Shown here: piece after piece, positions 44,158 to 54,197 of the stretch
How positions within the stretch are numbered: position 1 is the first letter of the stretch
How the letters are laid out: the number at the start of each line of letters is the position of its first letter
Assembly (NCBI RefSeq): GCF_016735595.1
Contig: NZ_JAERRB010000003.1
Span: forward strand, 237,401-301,400
Length of the DNA stretch: 64,000 nt
DNA from: Chryseolinea lacunae
GTDB lineage: Bacteria > Bacteroidota > Bacteroidia > Cytophagales > Cyclobacteriaceae
Direction: 5' to 3'
Made by a program: the position numbers and the translations under genes
Notes under the pieces: model-generated
Told to the model about the DNA's origin: nothing
Database searches by the model: none
The model's input: the letters and a program-made list of their open reading frames with translations, nothing else

Positions 44158-44628
44158 TCAATCTTTCCATTGACCGGTGATCACTCTGTCGTAGGTGATA
44201 AAATCGGTGTTGATCGGTTCAAATCCATTTTGGCGGAGCAGCAATGCAATCTGGGCGCGGTGATAGCTGGAATGATTCACCAGGTGAATCATGATATTTT
44301 CAACGTTGTTGATGTAGGGGTCGTTGGTGTAGTTGTGATAGGTGAGCTCGCGATCGAAGTTGTCGGTGCTCTCCACAAACTGCAACCAGCGTGTTCCAAT
44401 TTCTTCGGCCATGCTCACCAGTTGTGGAAGGTTGTAGGTTCCCCAAAGTTTCACTTCGGCCGGTGGCAGACCCTGAATGCGGTGGAGCCACAGATACTGG
44501 GCGGCCACCACGTGGCCCATGATGCTGAGAATTTTTTCGTCGCTCACGTTCTGACTGGTCAGCGCACTTAACACACGCTTGTTCGCCCAATAGTTGTACT
44601 GATAGAGTTTAAGGAAATATTTTTTCAT
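44158..44628 (-). CDS. DinB-family four-helix protein
   Basis: The 156-residue product begins MKKYFLKLYQYNYWANKRVL, the usual DinB N-terminus. The putative metal-binding histidines are in IMGHVVAAQYLWLH and HLVNHSSYHRAQI. The fold is a four-helix bundle related to metal-dependent thiol transferases such as bacillithiol S-transferase. No substrate can be named. ATG 44628 was taken because upstream in-frame residues are not conserved. It is unlike the unrelated error-prone polymerase called DinB in E. coli. Confidence 0.88.
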   Translation of the reverse strand: MKKYFLKLYQYNYWANKRVLSALTSQNVSDEKILSIMGHVVAAQYLWLHRIQGLPPAEVKLWGTYNLPQLVSMAEEIGTRWLQFVESTDNFDRELTYHNYTNDPYINNVENIMIHLVNHSSYHRAQIALLLRQNGFEPINTDFITYDRVITGQWKD

Positions 44629-44751
44629 GCGTTGAGAGATTGATGACCCTGAAAACGGTCGGCAATTTAATACGGTTTTTGCATGCGACGTGTCAAATGC
44701 ACGACGCGTTTTAAAAAACATTCACGCAATTTTCGAAAAAAGATTATTGAA

Positions 44752-45363
44752 TCAGATTCTCACGTCGGCCAGTTGGTCCAGCATCCAGCCGGTCAGGCTC
44801 AGGCGTTCGCGGGTGGCGGGCAACACTTCATGTTCAATCTGATCGCTCCGAAAGCACACCAGTCGCCCCGCCACGGGAAGGGTATCTAACGTTTCTTTGT
44901 CGAGGTGCATGCGCAGCTGGCCACCTTCATTTTCGGTCCAATCCTTGTTAAGGTAACAGATAACAGAAAGGCGGCGGTGATCATTTTTTTTGAACTGATC
45001 GAGGTGCCGTTTATAGTATGCACCGGCCGGATAGACGGTGAGGTGCACCTCATAATCTTTCAAGCTCAGGAAAAGACTTTGATTGAGAAACAACACCAAT
45101 TGGTTCAGCTTGTCGAGATAGGCCAGCACCGGTGCGGGCGATGTATTTTTATCGAGCCATTGAATATAGTCACCGCGGATGGCTTCGTTAATCTGCAAGC
45201 CATGGTCTTTGCCAATGCCGGCTTTTTTGAAATGGGCCATGCCCTCGCGAAAAGCGTCGAGTGTCACAATGGCGGTCACCTCGTCGGGGCTGAGGAAATT
45301 GTCGATCACGGCATATCCGTTTTCGGCTAGTCCGTCGGCAATGGCATTAAACTGGCTGTTCAT
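44752..45363 (-). CDS. 2-oxoglutarate/Fe(II)-dependent prolyl-4-hydroxylase-like oxygenase
   Basis: This is a 203-residue double-stranded beta-helix oxygenase. The iron ligands are the HxD in KRHLDQFKK and the distal His in DQIEHEVLPATRERLSLTGW, where the following Arg binds 2-oxoglutarate. The N-terminal half is helical (GYAVIDNFLSPDEVTAI). Close relatives are YbiX/PKHD- and prolyl-4-hydroxylase-type enzymes; the substrate is not known. ATG 45363 gives the family-length protein. It is divergent from the LEA-like lipoprotein with only 41 bp between the two starts, so the promoters must overlap. Confidence 0.88.
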   Translation of the reverse strand: MNSQFNAIADGLAENGYAVIDNFLSPDEVTAIVTLDAFREGMAHFKKAGIGKDHGLQINEAIRGDYIQWLDKNTSPAPVLAYLDKLNQLVLFLNQSLFLSLKDYEVHLTVYPAGAYYKRHLDQFKKNDHRRLSVICYLNKDWTENEGGQLRMHLDKETLDTLPVAGRLVCFRSDQIEHEVLPATRERLSLTGWMLDQLADVRI

Positions 45364-45404
45364 TGTAACAAATTTATAAATAGAATGTCTATACTTACTA
45401 CGCG

Positions 45405-45944
45405 ATGCCATCATCCATTCTGAAACACCGTATGACTCAACCGGATACCTTTTCAAAACATTTTCGTTCAGGCTCTTTTTTCATTCCAAAAAGCCGTGCT
45501 GCATTCAGCTTGCTCCTGTTAACCTTCGTTGTGCTGCTGGCTGGCTGCAACCGGCCCCACGAAGAAATTGTGCTCCGGCAAATTCGCGATGTGGTGGTAG
45601 ATGCCAACTCAGAGCCCATGCTCAGAGCAAACGCCATCTTCTTCAACCCCAACAAGGTGCGCGGCAAGTTGAAACGCATCAATGTCGACATCTATATCAA
45701 CGGCAAAAAATCGGCGCGTGTCGATCAAAAGTTGAGAACGGAGATTCCGGCGCAGAAAGAATTTTCTGTGCCACTCGAAGTGAAACTCGCCATCAAGGAA
45801 CTGGGCTTCATGGATACGTTGCTCGGCATGATCGGCGGCAAAAAACTCGAGGTGCGCTATCAGGGCTATCTGAAATTAACCTATCACGGATTTCCCATTC
45901 GTGTGCCGGTTGATTATACGGACAACATTCGTATCAGCTTCTAG
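45405..45944 (+). CDS. LEA type 2-like lipoprotein
   Basis: This 179-residue protein has lipobox VVLLAGC after a 50-residue N-terminal segment. A single immunoglobulin-like LEA_2/WHy domain follows, with segments such as ANAIFFNPNKVRGKLKRINV and IPAQKEFSVPLEVKLA. Similar lipoproteins are common in Bacteroidota and are considered desiccation- or stress-related by analogy only. The start may be the ATG at 45405 or the one at 45432, which would shorten the long pre-lipobox region. It is divergent from the oxygenase gene. No clear terminator follows. Confidence 0.75.
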   Translation: MPSSILKHRMTQPDTFSKHFRSGSFFIPKSRAAFSLLLLTFVVLLAGCNRPHEEIVLRQIRDVVVDANSEPMLRANAIFFNPNKVRGKLKRINVDIYINGKKSARVDQKLRTEIPAQKEFSVPLEVKLAIKELGFMDTLLGMIGGKKLEVRYQGYLKLTYHGFPIRVPVDYTDNIRISF

Positions 45945-46045
45945 ATTCAACAAGCGTTCACAGCCTTCATAGCAAACAGAAATGTTTGTCGCATGTATTC
46001 ACGCTAAACCAAATCTGGCAAAGGTCGACGTTATTGCGCTGAAGC

Positions 46046-47026
46046 TTACGTTTTCTTCAACCGATGTTTGCGCGCATTCCACAACGCTTCCTTTCTGATG
46101 GCGTCGTGAATGCTGGTGTTCACTTCATAGCCCACCAGCAGCACCACCGTGATGAGCTGTATCCACACCATGAGCGCAATGAGCACGCCAATGGAGCCAT
46201 ACACTTTGTTGTAGGTGCTGAAGTTGGTAACATAATATGAAAACCCATACGACACTCCAAGGCTGAACAAGGTTGCCAGCAGCGAGCCGATGGAAAAGAA
46301 TCGCCAGTTATAGTGAATGGCCGGCCCGAAATAATAGATAAACGAAATGGCCAGGAAAAACGAAATGAAAATCGCCAGAAACCTGGAGATGTGCAGCAAC
46401 GTGACCGTGAAGCTGGTGAGCCAATCAAATTCCGGCAAGTGGGCCATCACATAGTTCAGCATGAATTGCCCCACAATGAGCAGAATGATGGCGAGAAACA
46501 AAACGATGGCCATGTTGATGGTGAGTCCCGTGGCGATGAGCCTTGTTTTGAGCCCGCCACGGTTTTCGTTGGTGCGATAGCAGGCGTTGAATGCCCGCAT
46601 AAGCGCCATCATGCCGTTGGTGGAAAGGTAGAGCGAAAACACAAACCCCAGCGACAACAAGCCTCCCCGTTGGTTGCTCACAATATCGAGCACGGTCGAC
46701 GAGATCACTTCATACATGCTGGGCGGCATTTGTTCGCCCACAAAGTTCATGATGCTGGTGGTGTTGATCTCGGGAAAATAGTCGGTGATGTAGGGAATGA
46801 GCGTGAACAGAAAAATGATGGCCGGAAAAATGGCGAGAATAAAGTTGTAGGCCACGCCGTTGGCCCGGTCCAGAATCTCATCGTCCATGAGGTTGTGGAA
46901 AAATATTTTCAGGATTTTATAGAGTGAAACATTCTCGTGCTTTTTGAAGCGCACCCTTTTCAGCCAGGCGATGAGGAGGCTGCCCGGGCTCCAGTGAAGC
47001 AGAAATCGTTTATACTTATATCTCAT
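46046..47026 (-). CDS. YihY/BrkB-family integral membrane protein
   Basis: This is a 326-residue protein with six transmembrane helices. The family motif ANGVAYNFILAIFPAIIFLF is near residue 60, and LYLSTNGMMALMRAFNACY is in the middle; this matches the YihY (formerly RNase BN) family whose role is unknown and may be transport or membrane organisation. The C-terminal tail is basic (RKEALWNARKHRLKKT). The ATG at 47026 overlaps the stop of the thioesterase gene upstream (ATGA), so the two are translationally coupled. Confidence 0.9.
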   Translation of the reverse strand: MRYKYKRFLLHWSPGSLLIAWLKRVRFKKHENVSLYKILKIFFHNLMDDEILDRANGVAYNFILAIFPAIIFLFTLIPYITDYFPEINTTSIMNFVGEQMPPSMYEVISSTVLDIVSNQRGGLLSLGFVFSLYLSTNGMMALMRAFNACYRTNENRGGLKTRLIATGLTINMAIVLFLAIILLIVGQFMLNYVMAHLPEFDWLTSFTVTLLHISRFLAIFISFFLAISFIYYFGPAIHYNWRFFSIGSLLATLFSLGVSYGFSYYVTNFSTYNKVYGSIGVLIALMVWIQLITVVLLVGYEVNTSIHDAIRKEALWNARKHRLKKT

Positions 47027-47430
47027 TTAAAAAACGGCTCCAAAACGTTTGCCATAGCTTGCGGCGGCCGGCAGGGTCGGTTCGTCTGCTTATCAACAAA
47101 GGCCAACAGCGTTTCGCCCTGGTGAATGAGTTTATTTTCTTCGTTAAAAATTTCGTACTCAAACCGGATGCGCACCGTGGGCTTTTCGCGCAGCGTGGTG
47201 ACAATGCGCAGCAGCTCGTCGTAGCGGCCGGGCGCAAGATACTTCGATTTATTCTCCAACACCGGCATGATGATGCCCATTGCTTCTATTTCGCGATAGG
47301 TCAGTCCCAGCTGGCGCAAACTTTCCACACGCGCCACTTCATAATACATGGCATAGAATCCATAATAGACATAGCCCATCTGGTCCGTTTCGCCATAGCG
47401 TACGCGTATGCTGGTTTCGGATTGATACAT
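47023..47430 (-). CDS. YbgC-type acyl-CoA thioesterase (hotdog fold)
   Basis: The 135-residue single-hotdog protein has the active-site segment VRYGETDQMGYVYYGFY, with the catalytic Asp of the 4HBT class, and the core helix EVARVESLRQLGLTY. Such enzymes hydrolyse short- to medium-chain acyl-CoA or 4-hydroxybenzoyl-CoA; the Tol-Pal-linked YbgC of E. coli is the closest type, but no tol genes are here. It is coupled to the YihY gene by a 4-bp overlap and preceded 2 bp upstream by the mltG stop, so mltG, this gene and yihY form one operon. Confidence 0.9.
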   Translation of the reverse strand: MYQSETSIRVRYGETDQMGYVYYGFYAMYYEVARVESLRQLGLTYREIEAMGIIMPVLENKSKYLAPGRYDELLRIVTTLREKPTVRIRFEYEIFNEENKLIHQGETLLAFVDKQTNRPCRPPQAMANVLEPFFK

Positions 47431-47432
47431 GC

Positions 47433-48491
47433 CTAGTGCTGTTCCTGTTTTCTCAACGCTTCACCTTTCTCCTGCTCGATGGTGAGTGCCTTCTGATAGC
47501 GGGCCGCGTTGCGCATGTGCTCTTCGTAGCTGTTGGTGAAATTGTGGAAGCCCGAAAAATCTTCGCGGGCACACATGTAATAGTAGTTGGTCTCGGCACG
47601 GTTCAGCACCGCATCGATAGAACGGATCTCCGGCAAATTGATAGGACCCGGAGGCAGCCCGGGATATTTATAGGTGTTGTAGGGCGAGTCTATTTGTTTG
47701 TGGCCGTTCAGCACGCGCTTCAGGGTGAAGTCGCCCACGGCAAAAACCAACGTGGGGTCTGCCTGCAGGGCGATGCCTTTGCTGAGACGGTTCAGGTAGA
47801 GGCTTGCAATGATGGGGGCTTCTTCGGGTTTGATGCTCTCGGCCTGCACAATGGAGGCCAGGGTAGAAACTTCGATCGGTGTGTAGCCCAGCGCCTTTGC
47901 TTTTTCCTTGCGGGCTTCCGTCCAGAACAAGTCGTATTCCTTGTGCATGCGGGCCACCAGGTTTTGGGGCGTTATGTTGTTGTATACTTCGTAGGTGTTG
48001 GGGATGAACATGGCCATCACCGTTTCTTTGTTGAAGCCCGAAGAATTGTTCATGGCGAAGGCGATGAGGGCCGCCTGAAATTCGTCGGGTGTCATGATGA
48101 GGTTGCGTGTGATTTTTTCGGAGAGGTCGGGAATCAATCGCACGTTGTTGAATGTTATCTTCACGGGTTCGCGCTTTTCGGCGCGCAACGTTCTTAGTGC
48201 GTCGAGGTTGGTCATGTTTTTTCGAAGCACAAACCGCCCGGGCTTCACATCGTCGGAATAGCCGGTGATGCGCGCCAGGAAACTGAACGAAATAAGGTCC
48301 TGCACAAAATCGCCTTCGTGCATTTCGGACTGAACGTCTTTGAACGTCGCTCCTTCGGCCACCAGAAACAACCGGTCGTCTTTGCCCACCAGAATGTTGG
48401 GGGTGTAGATGATCTGGAATCCATAGAAGGTGAACGAAATACCCAGAACAGATAGCAAAAGAAATAGAATCAGGCGCTTATTCGGCTTCAT
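47433..48491 (-). CDS. mltG: Endolytic peptidoglycan transglycosylase MltG
   Basis: The 352-residue inner-membrane protein cleaves nascent glycan strands near their reducing ends and sets strand length. One N-terminal transmembrane helix (LILFLLLSVLGISFTFYGF) precedes a LysM-like subdomain and the YceG catalytic domain. The catalytic-glutamate region is STLASIVQAESIKPEE, where the conserved Glu is in VQAES, as in other Bacteroidota. Conserved DSPYNTYKYPGLPPGPI follows. It heads an operon with the thioesterase and YihY genes and is divergent from the Sua5/YciO gene. Confidence 0.95.
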   Translation of the reverse strand: MKPNKRLILFLLLSVLGISFTFYGFQIIYTPNILVGKDDRLFLVAEGATFKDVQSEMHEGDFVQDLISFSFLARITGYSDDVKPGRFVLRKNMTNLDALRTLRAEKREPVKITFNNVRLIPDLSEKITRNLIMTPDEFQAALIAFAMNNSSGFNKETVMAMFIPNTYEVYNNITPQNLVARMHKEYDLFWTEARKEKAKALGYTPIEVSTLASIVQAESIKPEEAPIIASLYLNRLSKGIALQADPTLVFAVGDFTLKRVLNGHKQIDSPYNTYKYPGLPPGPINLPEIRSIDAVLNRAETNYYYMCAREDFSGFHNFTNSYEEHMRNAARYQKALTIEQEKGEALRKQEQH

Positions 48492-48656
48492 AGCGTAATA
48501 ATAGGGTCCAAAAATAAGGAAAGGTTATTAGTTAACCGATAGTAAAACACGGCATACCCGCTTTTAGGTTTCCGGGATGCGCGACCGGCATTTTTTTTGC
48601 CGCAACATGCACGATCGTTTACCCGTATGGCCGATTTATCTAACTTCAAACTTCCA

Positions 48657-49286
48657 ATGGCAGCAGAATTTTTAACCATACATCCGCAAAATCCAGAGAC
48701 GCGCAAAATTTCGAAGGTGGTAGACGCCCTTCGCGACGGCGCCATCATTGTGTATCCAACCGACACCATCTACGGCATTGGCTGCGACCTCATGAACCGG
48801 AAAGCCATCGAACGGCTGTGCCGCATCATGGACATCAAACCCCAAAAGCTCGACCTCTCGTTCATCTGCAACGACCTCAGCCACATTGCCGAATATGTGC
48901 GCCGCATCGACACGCCCGTGTTCAAGGTTTTGAAAAAAGCCCTGCCCGGTCCCTACACGTTCATCCTGGAATCGAGCAGCAAGGTTCCCAAAATTCTCGA
49001 CATCAATAAACGCACGGTGGGCATCCGCATTCCCGATCACAACATTCCCCGCGAGATTGTGAAGTTGCTGGGCAACCCGCTCATCACCTCGTCTATTAAA
49101 GACGACGATGTGATCAAGGCCTACACGACCGACCCCGAAGAAATGTATGAAGACTTTAAAAATGAAGTAGACATCGTGATCGACGGCGGACCCGGTGGAA
49201 ACGTTCCCTCAAGCGTTATCGATTGCACCGGCGACGAAATCACGATCATCCGTCGTGGCCTGGGCGACGTGGACAAGATCGTTTAA
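48657..49286 (+). CDS. Sua5/YciO/YrdC-family protein (threonylcarbamoyl-AMP synthase-like)
   Basis: This 209-residue double-stranded-RNA-binding-like protein resembles the TsaC/Sua5 enzymes that make threonylcarbamoyl-AMP for the t6A37 modification of tRNA. The motif [13 protein letters not shown] and the C-terminal [11 protein letters not shown] are visible, together with [15 protein letters not shown]. It looks closest to the YciO subgroup, whose activity is weaker and not always the t6A step. ATG 48657 fits the family start; further in-frame ATGs at 48627 and 48597 lie upstream. It is divergent from mltG. Confidence 0.88.
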   Translation: MAAEFLTIHPQNPETRKISKVVDALRDGAIIVYPTDTIYGIGCDLMNRKAIERLCRIMDIKPQKLDLSFICNDLSHIAEYVRRIDTPVFKVLKKALPGPYTFILESSSKVPKILDINKRTVGIRIPDHNIPREIVKLLGNPLITSSIKDDDVIKAYTTDPEEMYEDFKNEVDIVIDGGPGGNVPSSVIDCTGDEITIIRRGLGDVDKIV

Positions 49287-49300
49287 GAAAAAACTTTTCC

Positions 49301-50692
49301 TTACTGCGAGAACACTGTCTGCCCGTTCAGCAATTTCTGAATGGCGTTCTGGGTGATGGCCTTGATGTTGGCGCCCGATGTGCCACCCATGCCATTGCTC
49401 GAACACCAGTCGGTGGAGCTGGTGTTGACAATGATGCCCGACGTTTTGGTTTTCTGAACCACCAGAAATGTGGCCACCGTTTCGGCGTTGCCGCGAAAGC
49501 CGCGGTCGAAGCCCACCAGTTCTACCTTCTCAAAATTTAACGTGGCGTTGTCCACCACCGGGTAGCCGTCGGCATCGGGATCTTTCATCAGCGGAGCGCC
49601 GTCATATTCGGATGTGGGGCACGATATGATGTCGCCTTTTTTAAGGTTAAGGCCTTGCAACAGCGGCGATGTGGGCGTCACAATTTTGTAGCCGTTCCAG
49701 CCGTTGTCGGGTTTCATGCCATAGCCTCCATGGGGGAAGTCGGCTCCAAGGCTGGAGAGTATGGAATATTGCAACGACTCCTTTGTCCATTCGATGGTCT
49801 TGAGCAGTTCGTCAGTTTCCGGATCGGCGTCGTGATTTTTGTAGCAGACCAGGTTGTTTTTGTCGGCCGTGTAGCGCACCTGCCACCACATGTTGTTTCC
49901 GGAGAGCACGAGCGCATGGCCACCGTTGTCTACATAGGCATCGAAGTTTTTCCGGCCGGCGCGGGTCCAGTATTCGTTGTGGCCCACCACCACCAATATC
50001 TTGGAATCTTTCAACAAATTGGCGTCGTCCAGATCGATGTCGGCCACGTAGCCGATTTTCACATTGGTCATTTCGCTAAACCATGTTAGGCACACCGTTG
50101 AAAACGGCTGCAGGGCAATAGGCCTCAGAAAGCTGACCTGGGGTGGACGGTCTTGTGGGGAATAGAGGCTTTTGCCACCGCTCTCGCTATAGGCATTGGC
50201 CGTGTTGGAGGGATAGACGATCAGGAGATCGACCGCTTCTTTTCTGCGGACGATGAAGGGGATTTTGCCTTCAATAAAATACATCCCGCTTTTCACTTTG
50301 GCGGGAATGGGAAATTTCACCGTAGGCAAAAACCCGAACCCGTCGCGCGAGGGATTGTTGCCCACCACTTGCTGCTCGGTGAGCGGCGACGCCACCGAGA
50401 AGGCCACGTTGCCTTTCACATCATAGATGTCGAGGCGGCAGAGTTGCACCGCGGCAGGACTTTGGAGAAACGCCGTTACTTCTTCGTCGGGTGCATAAGA
50501 TTGTTTGCTGGTGTATCCGAGTGTGACATTTGCGCCACAGGCATTTTTAGGAAGATCGTCGGGAGGGTCTACAACGGGTGGCGGATTAACCACGGGTTCT
50601 TCAACCTCGTTGCGACAAGAATAGAGAAACGACAATACAACAAAAAGAAGACAAGAGGTGAGAACCCCCGAGCGGCGCCATCGATTGAACAT
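49301..50692 (-). CDS. Lipoprotein related to N,N-dimethylformamidase large subunit
   Basis: This is a 463-residue lipoprotein with lipobox SFLYSC. A proline-rich spacer (VNPPPVVDPPDD) is followed by an N-terminal beta domain (LTGVKGNVAFSV-like) and a large C-terminal domain. The latter contains LLVVGHNEYWTRAGRKNFD-type residues and ALVLSGNNMWWQVRY, matching the C-terminal domain of the N,N-dimethylformamidase beta subunit, a DinB/amidohydrolase-like fold. The catalytic residues of true DMF hydrolysis are not established here. ATG 50692 is used because the previous in-frame codon is TTG. Function is open. Confidence 0.75.
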   Translation of the reverse strand: MFNRWRRSGVLTSCLLFVVLSFLYSCRNEVEEPVVNPPPVVDPPDDLPKNACGANVTLGYTSKQSYAPDEEVTAFLQSPAAVQLCRLDIYDVKGNVAFSVASPLTEQQVVGNNPSRDGFGFLPTVKFPIPAKVKSGMYFIEGKIPFIVRRKEAVDLLIVYPSNTANAYSESGGKSLYSPQDRPPQVSFLRPIALQPFSTVCLTWFSEMTNVKIGYVADIDLDDANLLKDSKILVVVGHNEYWTRAGRKNFDAYVDNGGHALVLSGNNMWWQVRYTADKNNLVCYKNHDADPETDELLKTIEWTKESLQYSILSSLGADFPHGGYGMKPDNGWNGYKIVTPTSPLLQGLNLKKGDIISCPTSEYDGAPLMKDPDADGYPVVDNATLNFEKVELVGFDRGFRGNAETVATFLVVQKTKTSGIIVNTSSTDWCSSNGMGGTSGANIKAITQNAIQKLLNGQTVFSQ

Positions 50693-50725
50693 AAGAGAAA
50701 ACAAGCTTGGTCAAGTTTACGGGGA

Positions 50726-51451
50726 ATGTTGTCAAATTCAAAGTTTTCCTACATACGCCATGTCTTTATTCCACAATTTGAAGACTTGCTCCTACCTTTG
50801 GTTAACAACAAGACCCAACGCTGTTTGACTGCCCTCATCGAAACACAATATCTTCCTCCCGTGGCCTACTTCGCGGCCTTGCGCGCGGCCCACGAAATTG
50901 TGTTAGAAAAACATGAGCACTACGAGAAGCAAACCTACCGCAACCGGTGTTACATCAACACGGCCCGTGGACAGGAAACATTGATCGTGCCCACCACGGC
51001 AAAGCATGGAAAAGTTGTCATCACAGAAGTGCGTGTGGACTATACGCAGAAGTGGCTCAACAACCACTGGCGCACGTTGCAGTCGGCCTATGGCAAGGCG
51101 CCTTTTTTTGAATATTACAGTGAAGACCTGGAGAAGATTCTCTTCAAAAGGCATTCGTTTCTATATGACCTGAATTACGAATTGCTGTCAATGTGTCTCA
51201 GGTGGTTGAAGTGGGATGTGTCAGTAAAGGAAAGTTTGTCTTATACAAAATTACCCGACCAACCTAAATCAGACCTTCGATCGGCCATAAACCCGAAGAA
51301 AGCGGCAAATCTCAGCCGGTTTTACCAACCGGCTAAGTATTATCAGGTATTTGGCAACACCTTTGCAGAGAACCTAAGCATCGTTGACCTGATCTTTTGT
51401 GAGGGGCCAGAAGCTGCGCGGATTGTTCAAGTATCGACAGTCGTAAAATGA
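50726..51451 (+). CDS. WbqC-family protein
   Basis: This 241-residue protein has the WbqC hallmarks ALIETQYLPPVAYFAALRAA, EHYEKQTYRNRCYI and WLNNHWRTLQSAYGKAPFFE. WbqC-like proteins occur in polysaccharide and envelope gene clusters and are thought to be nucleoside-modifying or glycosyltransfer-related, but their chemistry is not established. The N-terminal ATG at 50726 is chosen from the spacing; conservation begins at about residue 28. It is divergent from the DMF-like lipoprotein and lies 108 bp upstream of clpC. Confidence 0.85.
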   Translation: MLSNSKFSYIRHVFIPQFEDLLLPLVNNKTQRCLTALIETQYLPPVAYFAALRAAHEIVLEKHEHYEKQTYRNRCYINTARGQETLIVPTTAKHGKVVITEVRVDYTQKWLNNHWRTLQSAYGKAPFFEYYSEDLEKILFKRHSFLYDLNYELLSMCLRWLKWDVSVKESLSYTKLPDQPKSDLRSAINPKKAANLSRFYQPAKYYQVFGNTFAENLSIVDLIFCEGPEAARIVQVSTVVK

Positions 51452-51559
51452 ACAAATAAAAAGCGGCGGGCGTTTGTACCATATTAAATCTTCAGGATTC
51501 AATAGCATTGAACACACAAAATACTTTACATTTACATTAACCATCATTAAACTTTCTCT

Positions 51560-54100
51560 ATGGAAGCTAAATTTTCCAATCGGGTCAAGGAAGTTATCTC
51601 ACTGAGCCGGGAAGAAGCGTTGCGCCTCGGGCATGATTACATTGGAACGGAACATCTTGTTTTGGGCATGGTACGGGAAGGCGAAGGCGTGGCCGTAGGG
51701 GTGCTGAAAAAACTGGGTGTGCCGCTGGATGAACTCCGCAATGAGATCGAAAAAATTTCCAAAGGAACTGCTACACACCAGATCAAAAACCTCGCGAACA
51801 TTCCGCTCACGAAGGCTTCCGAAAAAGTGCTGAAGATTACCTACCTGGAAGCCAAGATCTTCAAAGCCCAACTTATCGGCACCGAACATCTCCTCCTTTC
51901 CATACTCCGTGATCAGGACAACCTGGGCACCCAAATTCTCAATAAGTTTGACGTAAACTACGAGACTGTGAAAGAAATGTTAGAATATCAAAACGAAGGG
52001 CCCATGGCCTCTCAAGACACCGACGATCCGGACGATGACTCGTCGAAGATCTTTGGCGCGGGCGGCGCAGGTGCGCCCGGCAAAGAGAAAAAAGGAACCG
52101 AAAAATCCAGAACTCCCGTGCTCGACAACTTTGGCCGTGACCTCACTCGTTTGGCCGAAGACAACAAGCTCGACCCCATCGTGGGCCGCGAAAAAGAAAT
52201 TGAGCGTGTAGCGCAAATTCTTTCGCGTCGCAAGAAAAACAACCCGATCCTTATCGGCGAACCCGGCGTGGGCAAAACGGCTATCGCCGAAGGTCTCGCC
52301 CTCCGCATCATCCAGAAGAAAGTTTCGCGTGTGCTGTTTGGCAAGCGCGTGGTGACGCTGGACCTTGCTTCGCTGGTGGCCGGCACAAAATACCGCGGCC
52401 AGTTCGAAGAACGGATGAAGGCCGTTATGAACGAACTTGAAAAATCGCCCGACGTGATCCTGTTCATCGACGAGCTCCACACCATTGTGGGTGCCGGCGG
52501 CGCATCAGGCTCGCTCGACGCTTCCAACATGTTTAAACCGGCCTTGGCCCGGGGCGAAATCCAATGCATTGGCGCCACCACGCTGGACGAGTACCGTCAG
52601 TATATTGAAAAAGACGGCGCACTTGCCCGCAGGTTCCAAATGGTGATGATCGACTCCACTACACCGGAAGAGACCATCCAGATCCTGGACAACATCAAAG
52701 AAAAATACGAAGATCACCACCACGTGATCTATACCAAAGAGGCCATCGAAGCTTGCGTGAAGCTTTCGGATCGCTACATCAGCGACCGCTACCTTCCCGA
52801 CAAAGCCATCGACGTGCTGGACGAAGCCGGTGCGCGCGTTCACATCAACAACATTCACGTGCCCGAAGACATCGTGAAGTATGAAGAGGCCATCGAGGAA
52901 GTGAAGAAAGAAAAGAATCGCGTAGTAAAAAGCCAGAAGTATGAAGAGGCTGCACAACTCCGCGATCGCGAGAAAAAACTCATCGAGCAACTCGACATTG
53001 CCAAGGTGAAGTGGGAAGAAAAAACCCGCACCGAAAAATACACCGTCAACGAAGACAATGTTGCCGATGTGATCGGGATGATGACGGGCATACCCACCAA
53101 GCGTATCGCACAAAAGGAAAGCAGCAAGCTGCTGAGCATGGGCGATGAGCTGAATGGCAAAGTGATTGGCCAGGAAGAAGCCATCCGCAAACTGACAAAA
53201 GCTATCCAACGCACACGCGTAGGCTTGAAAGATCCGAAGAAACCCATTGGGTCATTCATCTTCCTGGGTCCTACCGGTGTTGGGAAAACAGAGTTGGCCA
53301 AAGTGCTGGCCACCTACCTGTTCGATAAAGAAGATTCGTTGATCCGCATAGACATGAGCGAATACATGGAGAAATTCTCCGTGTCGCGTCTCGTGGGAGC
53401 ACCTCCCGGCTACGTGGGCTATGAAGAAGGCGGACAGCTGACCGAAAAAGTGAGACGCAAGCCCTACTCGGTAGTGCTGCTCGACGAAATCGAAAAAGCT
53501 CACCCCGACGTGTTCAACATCCTGCTGCAAGTGCTCGACGATGGTATCCTCACCGATGGTTTGGGTCGCCGCGTAGACTTCCGCAACACCATCATCATCA
53601 TGACCTCCAACATCGGGGTGCGTGACCTGAAGGATTTCGGATCGGGCATTGGTTTCTCGACTGCGGCAAAACGCGAGAGCGACGAAGAGCACATGAAAGC
53701 CACCATTCAAAATGCCTTGAAGCGTGCTTTCAGCCCTGAGTTCCTCAACCGTTTGGACGATGTGATCGTGTTCAACTCGCTGCAGCGCGAACACATTCAC
53801 AAAATCATCGACATCACGCTGGGCAAACTGTTCGATCGCATCACACAGATTGGCTACACCGTGGAGTTGACCGACAAAGCGAAAGACTTCCTGGCCGAGA
53901 AAGGATACGATCACCAATTTGGTGCCCGTCCGTTGAACAGAGCCATTCAGAAATATCTCGAAGATCCCGTAGCGGAAGAGATCCTGAAAGGCGAAGTGGA
54001 AGAAGGCGGAACCATTCTGGCCGACTACGATGGCAAAGGCGATGTGCTCACCATCAAAGTGAAGAAAGCCAAAGCTTCTTCGAAAGAGAAAAAAGAGTAA
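51560..54100 (+). CDS. clpC: ATP-dependent Clp protease ATP-binding subunit ClpC
   Basis: The 846-residue AAA+ unfoldase feeds substrates to ClpP. It has N-terminal Clp repeats ([18 protein letters not shown]), the first AAA module with [13 protein letters not shown], a central UVR-type segment ([20 protein letters not shown]) that distinguishes ClpC from ClpA/B, and the second AAA module with [14 protein letters not shown]-terminal Lys-rich tail ends it. No clpP is in the window. It has a strong bidirectional terminator with the convergent gene. Length and motifs are normal. Confidence 0.97.
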   Translation: MEAKFSNRVKEVISLSREEALRLGHDYIGTEHLVLGMVREGEGVAVGVLKKLGVPLDELRNEIEKISKGTATHQIKNLANIPLTKASEKVLKITYLEAKIFKAQLIGTEHLLLSILRDQDNLGTQILNKFDVNYETVKEMLEYQNEGPMASQDTDDPDDDSSKIFGAGGAGAPGKEKKGTEKSRTPVLDNFGRDLTRLAEDNKLDPIVGREKEIERVAQILSRRKKNNPILIGEPGVGKTAIAEGLALRIIQKKVSRVLFGKRVVTLDLASLVAGTKYRGQFEERMKAVMNELEKSPDVILFIDELHTIVGAGGASGSLDASNMFKPALARGEIQCIGATTLDEYRQYIEKDGALARRFQMVMIDSTTPEETIQILDNIKEKYEDHHHVIYTKEAIEACVKLSDRYISDRYLPDKAIDVLDEAGARVHINNIHVPEDIVKYEEAIEEVKKEKNRVVKSQKYEEAAQLRDREKKLIEQLDIAKVKWEEKTRTEKYTVNEDNVADVIGMMTGIPTKRIAQKESSKLLSMGDELNGKVIGQEEAIRKLTKAIQRTRVGLKDPKKPIGSFIFLGPTGVGKTELAKVLATYLFDKEDSLIRIDMSEYMEKFSVSRLVGAPPGYVGYEEGGQLTEKVRRKPYSVVLLDEIEKAHPDVFNILLQVLDDGILTDGLGRRVDFRNTIIIMTSNIGVRDLKDFGSGIGFSTAAKRESDEEHMKATIQNALKRAFSPEFLNRLDDVIVFNSLQREHIHKIIDITLGKLFDRITQIGYTVELTDKAKDFLAEKGYDHQFGARPLNRAIQKYLEDPVAEEILKGEVEEGGTILADYDGKGDVLTIKVKKAKASSKEKKE

Positions 54101-54114
54101 CAAACTCGATCCAT

Positions 54115-54153
54115 AAAAAAAGAAGGTGTCTCAAAAGGATACCTTCTTTTTTT
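54115..54153. terminator. Bidirectional terminator between clpC and the vWA-protein gene
   Basis: A stem of 9 bp (GAAGGTGTC / GATACCTTC, one G-T pair) is flanked by seven A and seven T, which extend it to 16 bp and give T tracts on both strands. It serves two convergent genes. Confidence 0.9.
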
Positions 54154-54197
54154 GTGTTGATTTTTTTCTTGATGGTATCCTCCTCCGTGGAAGCCTG

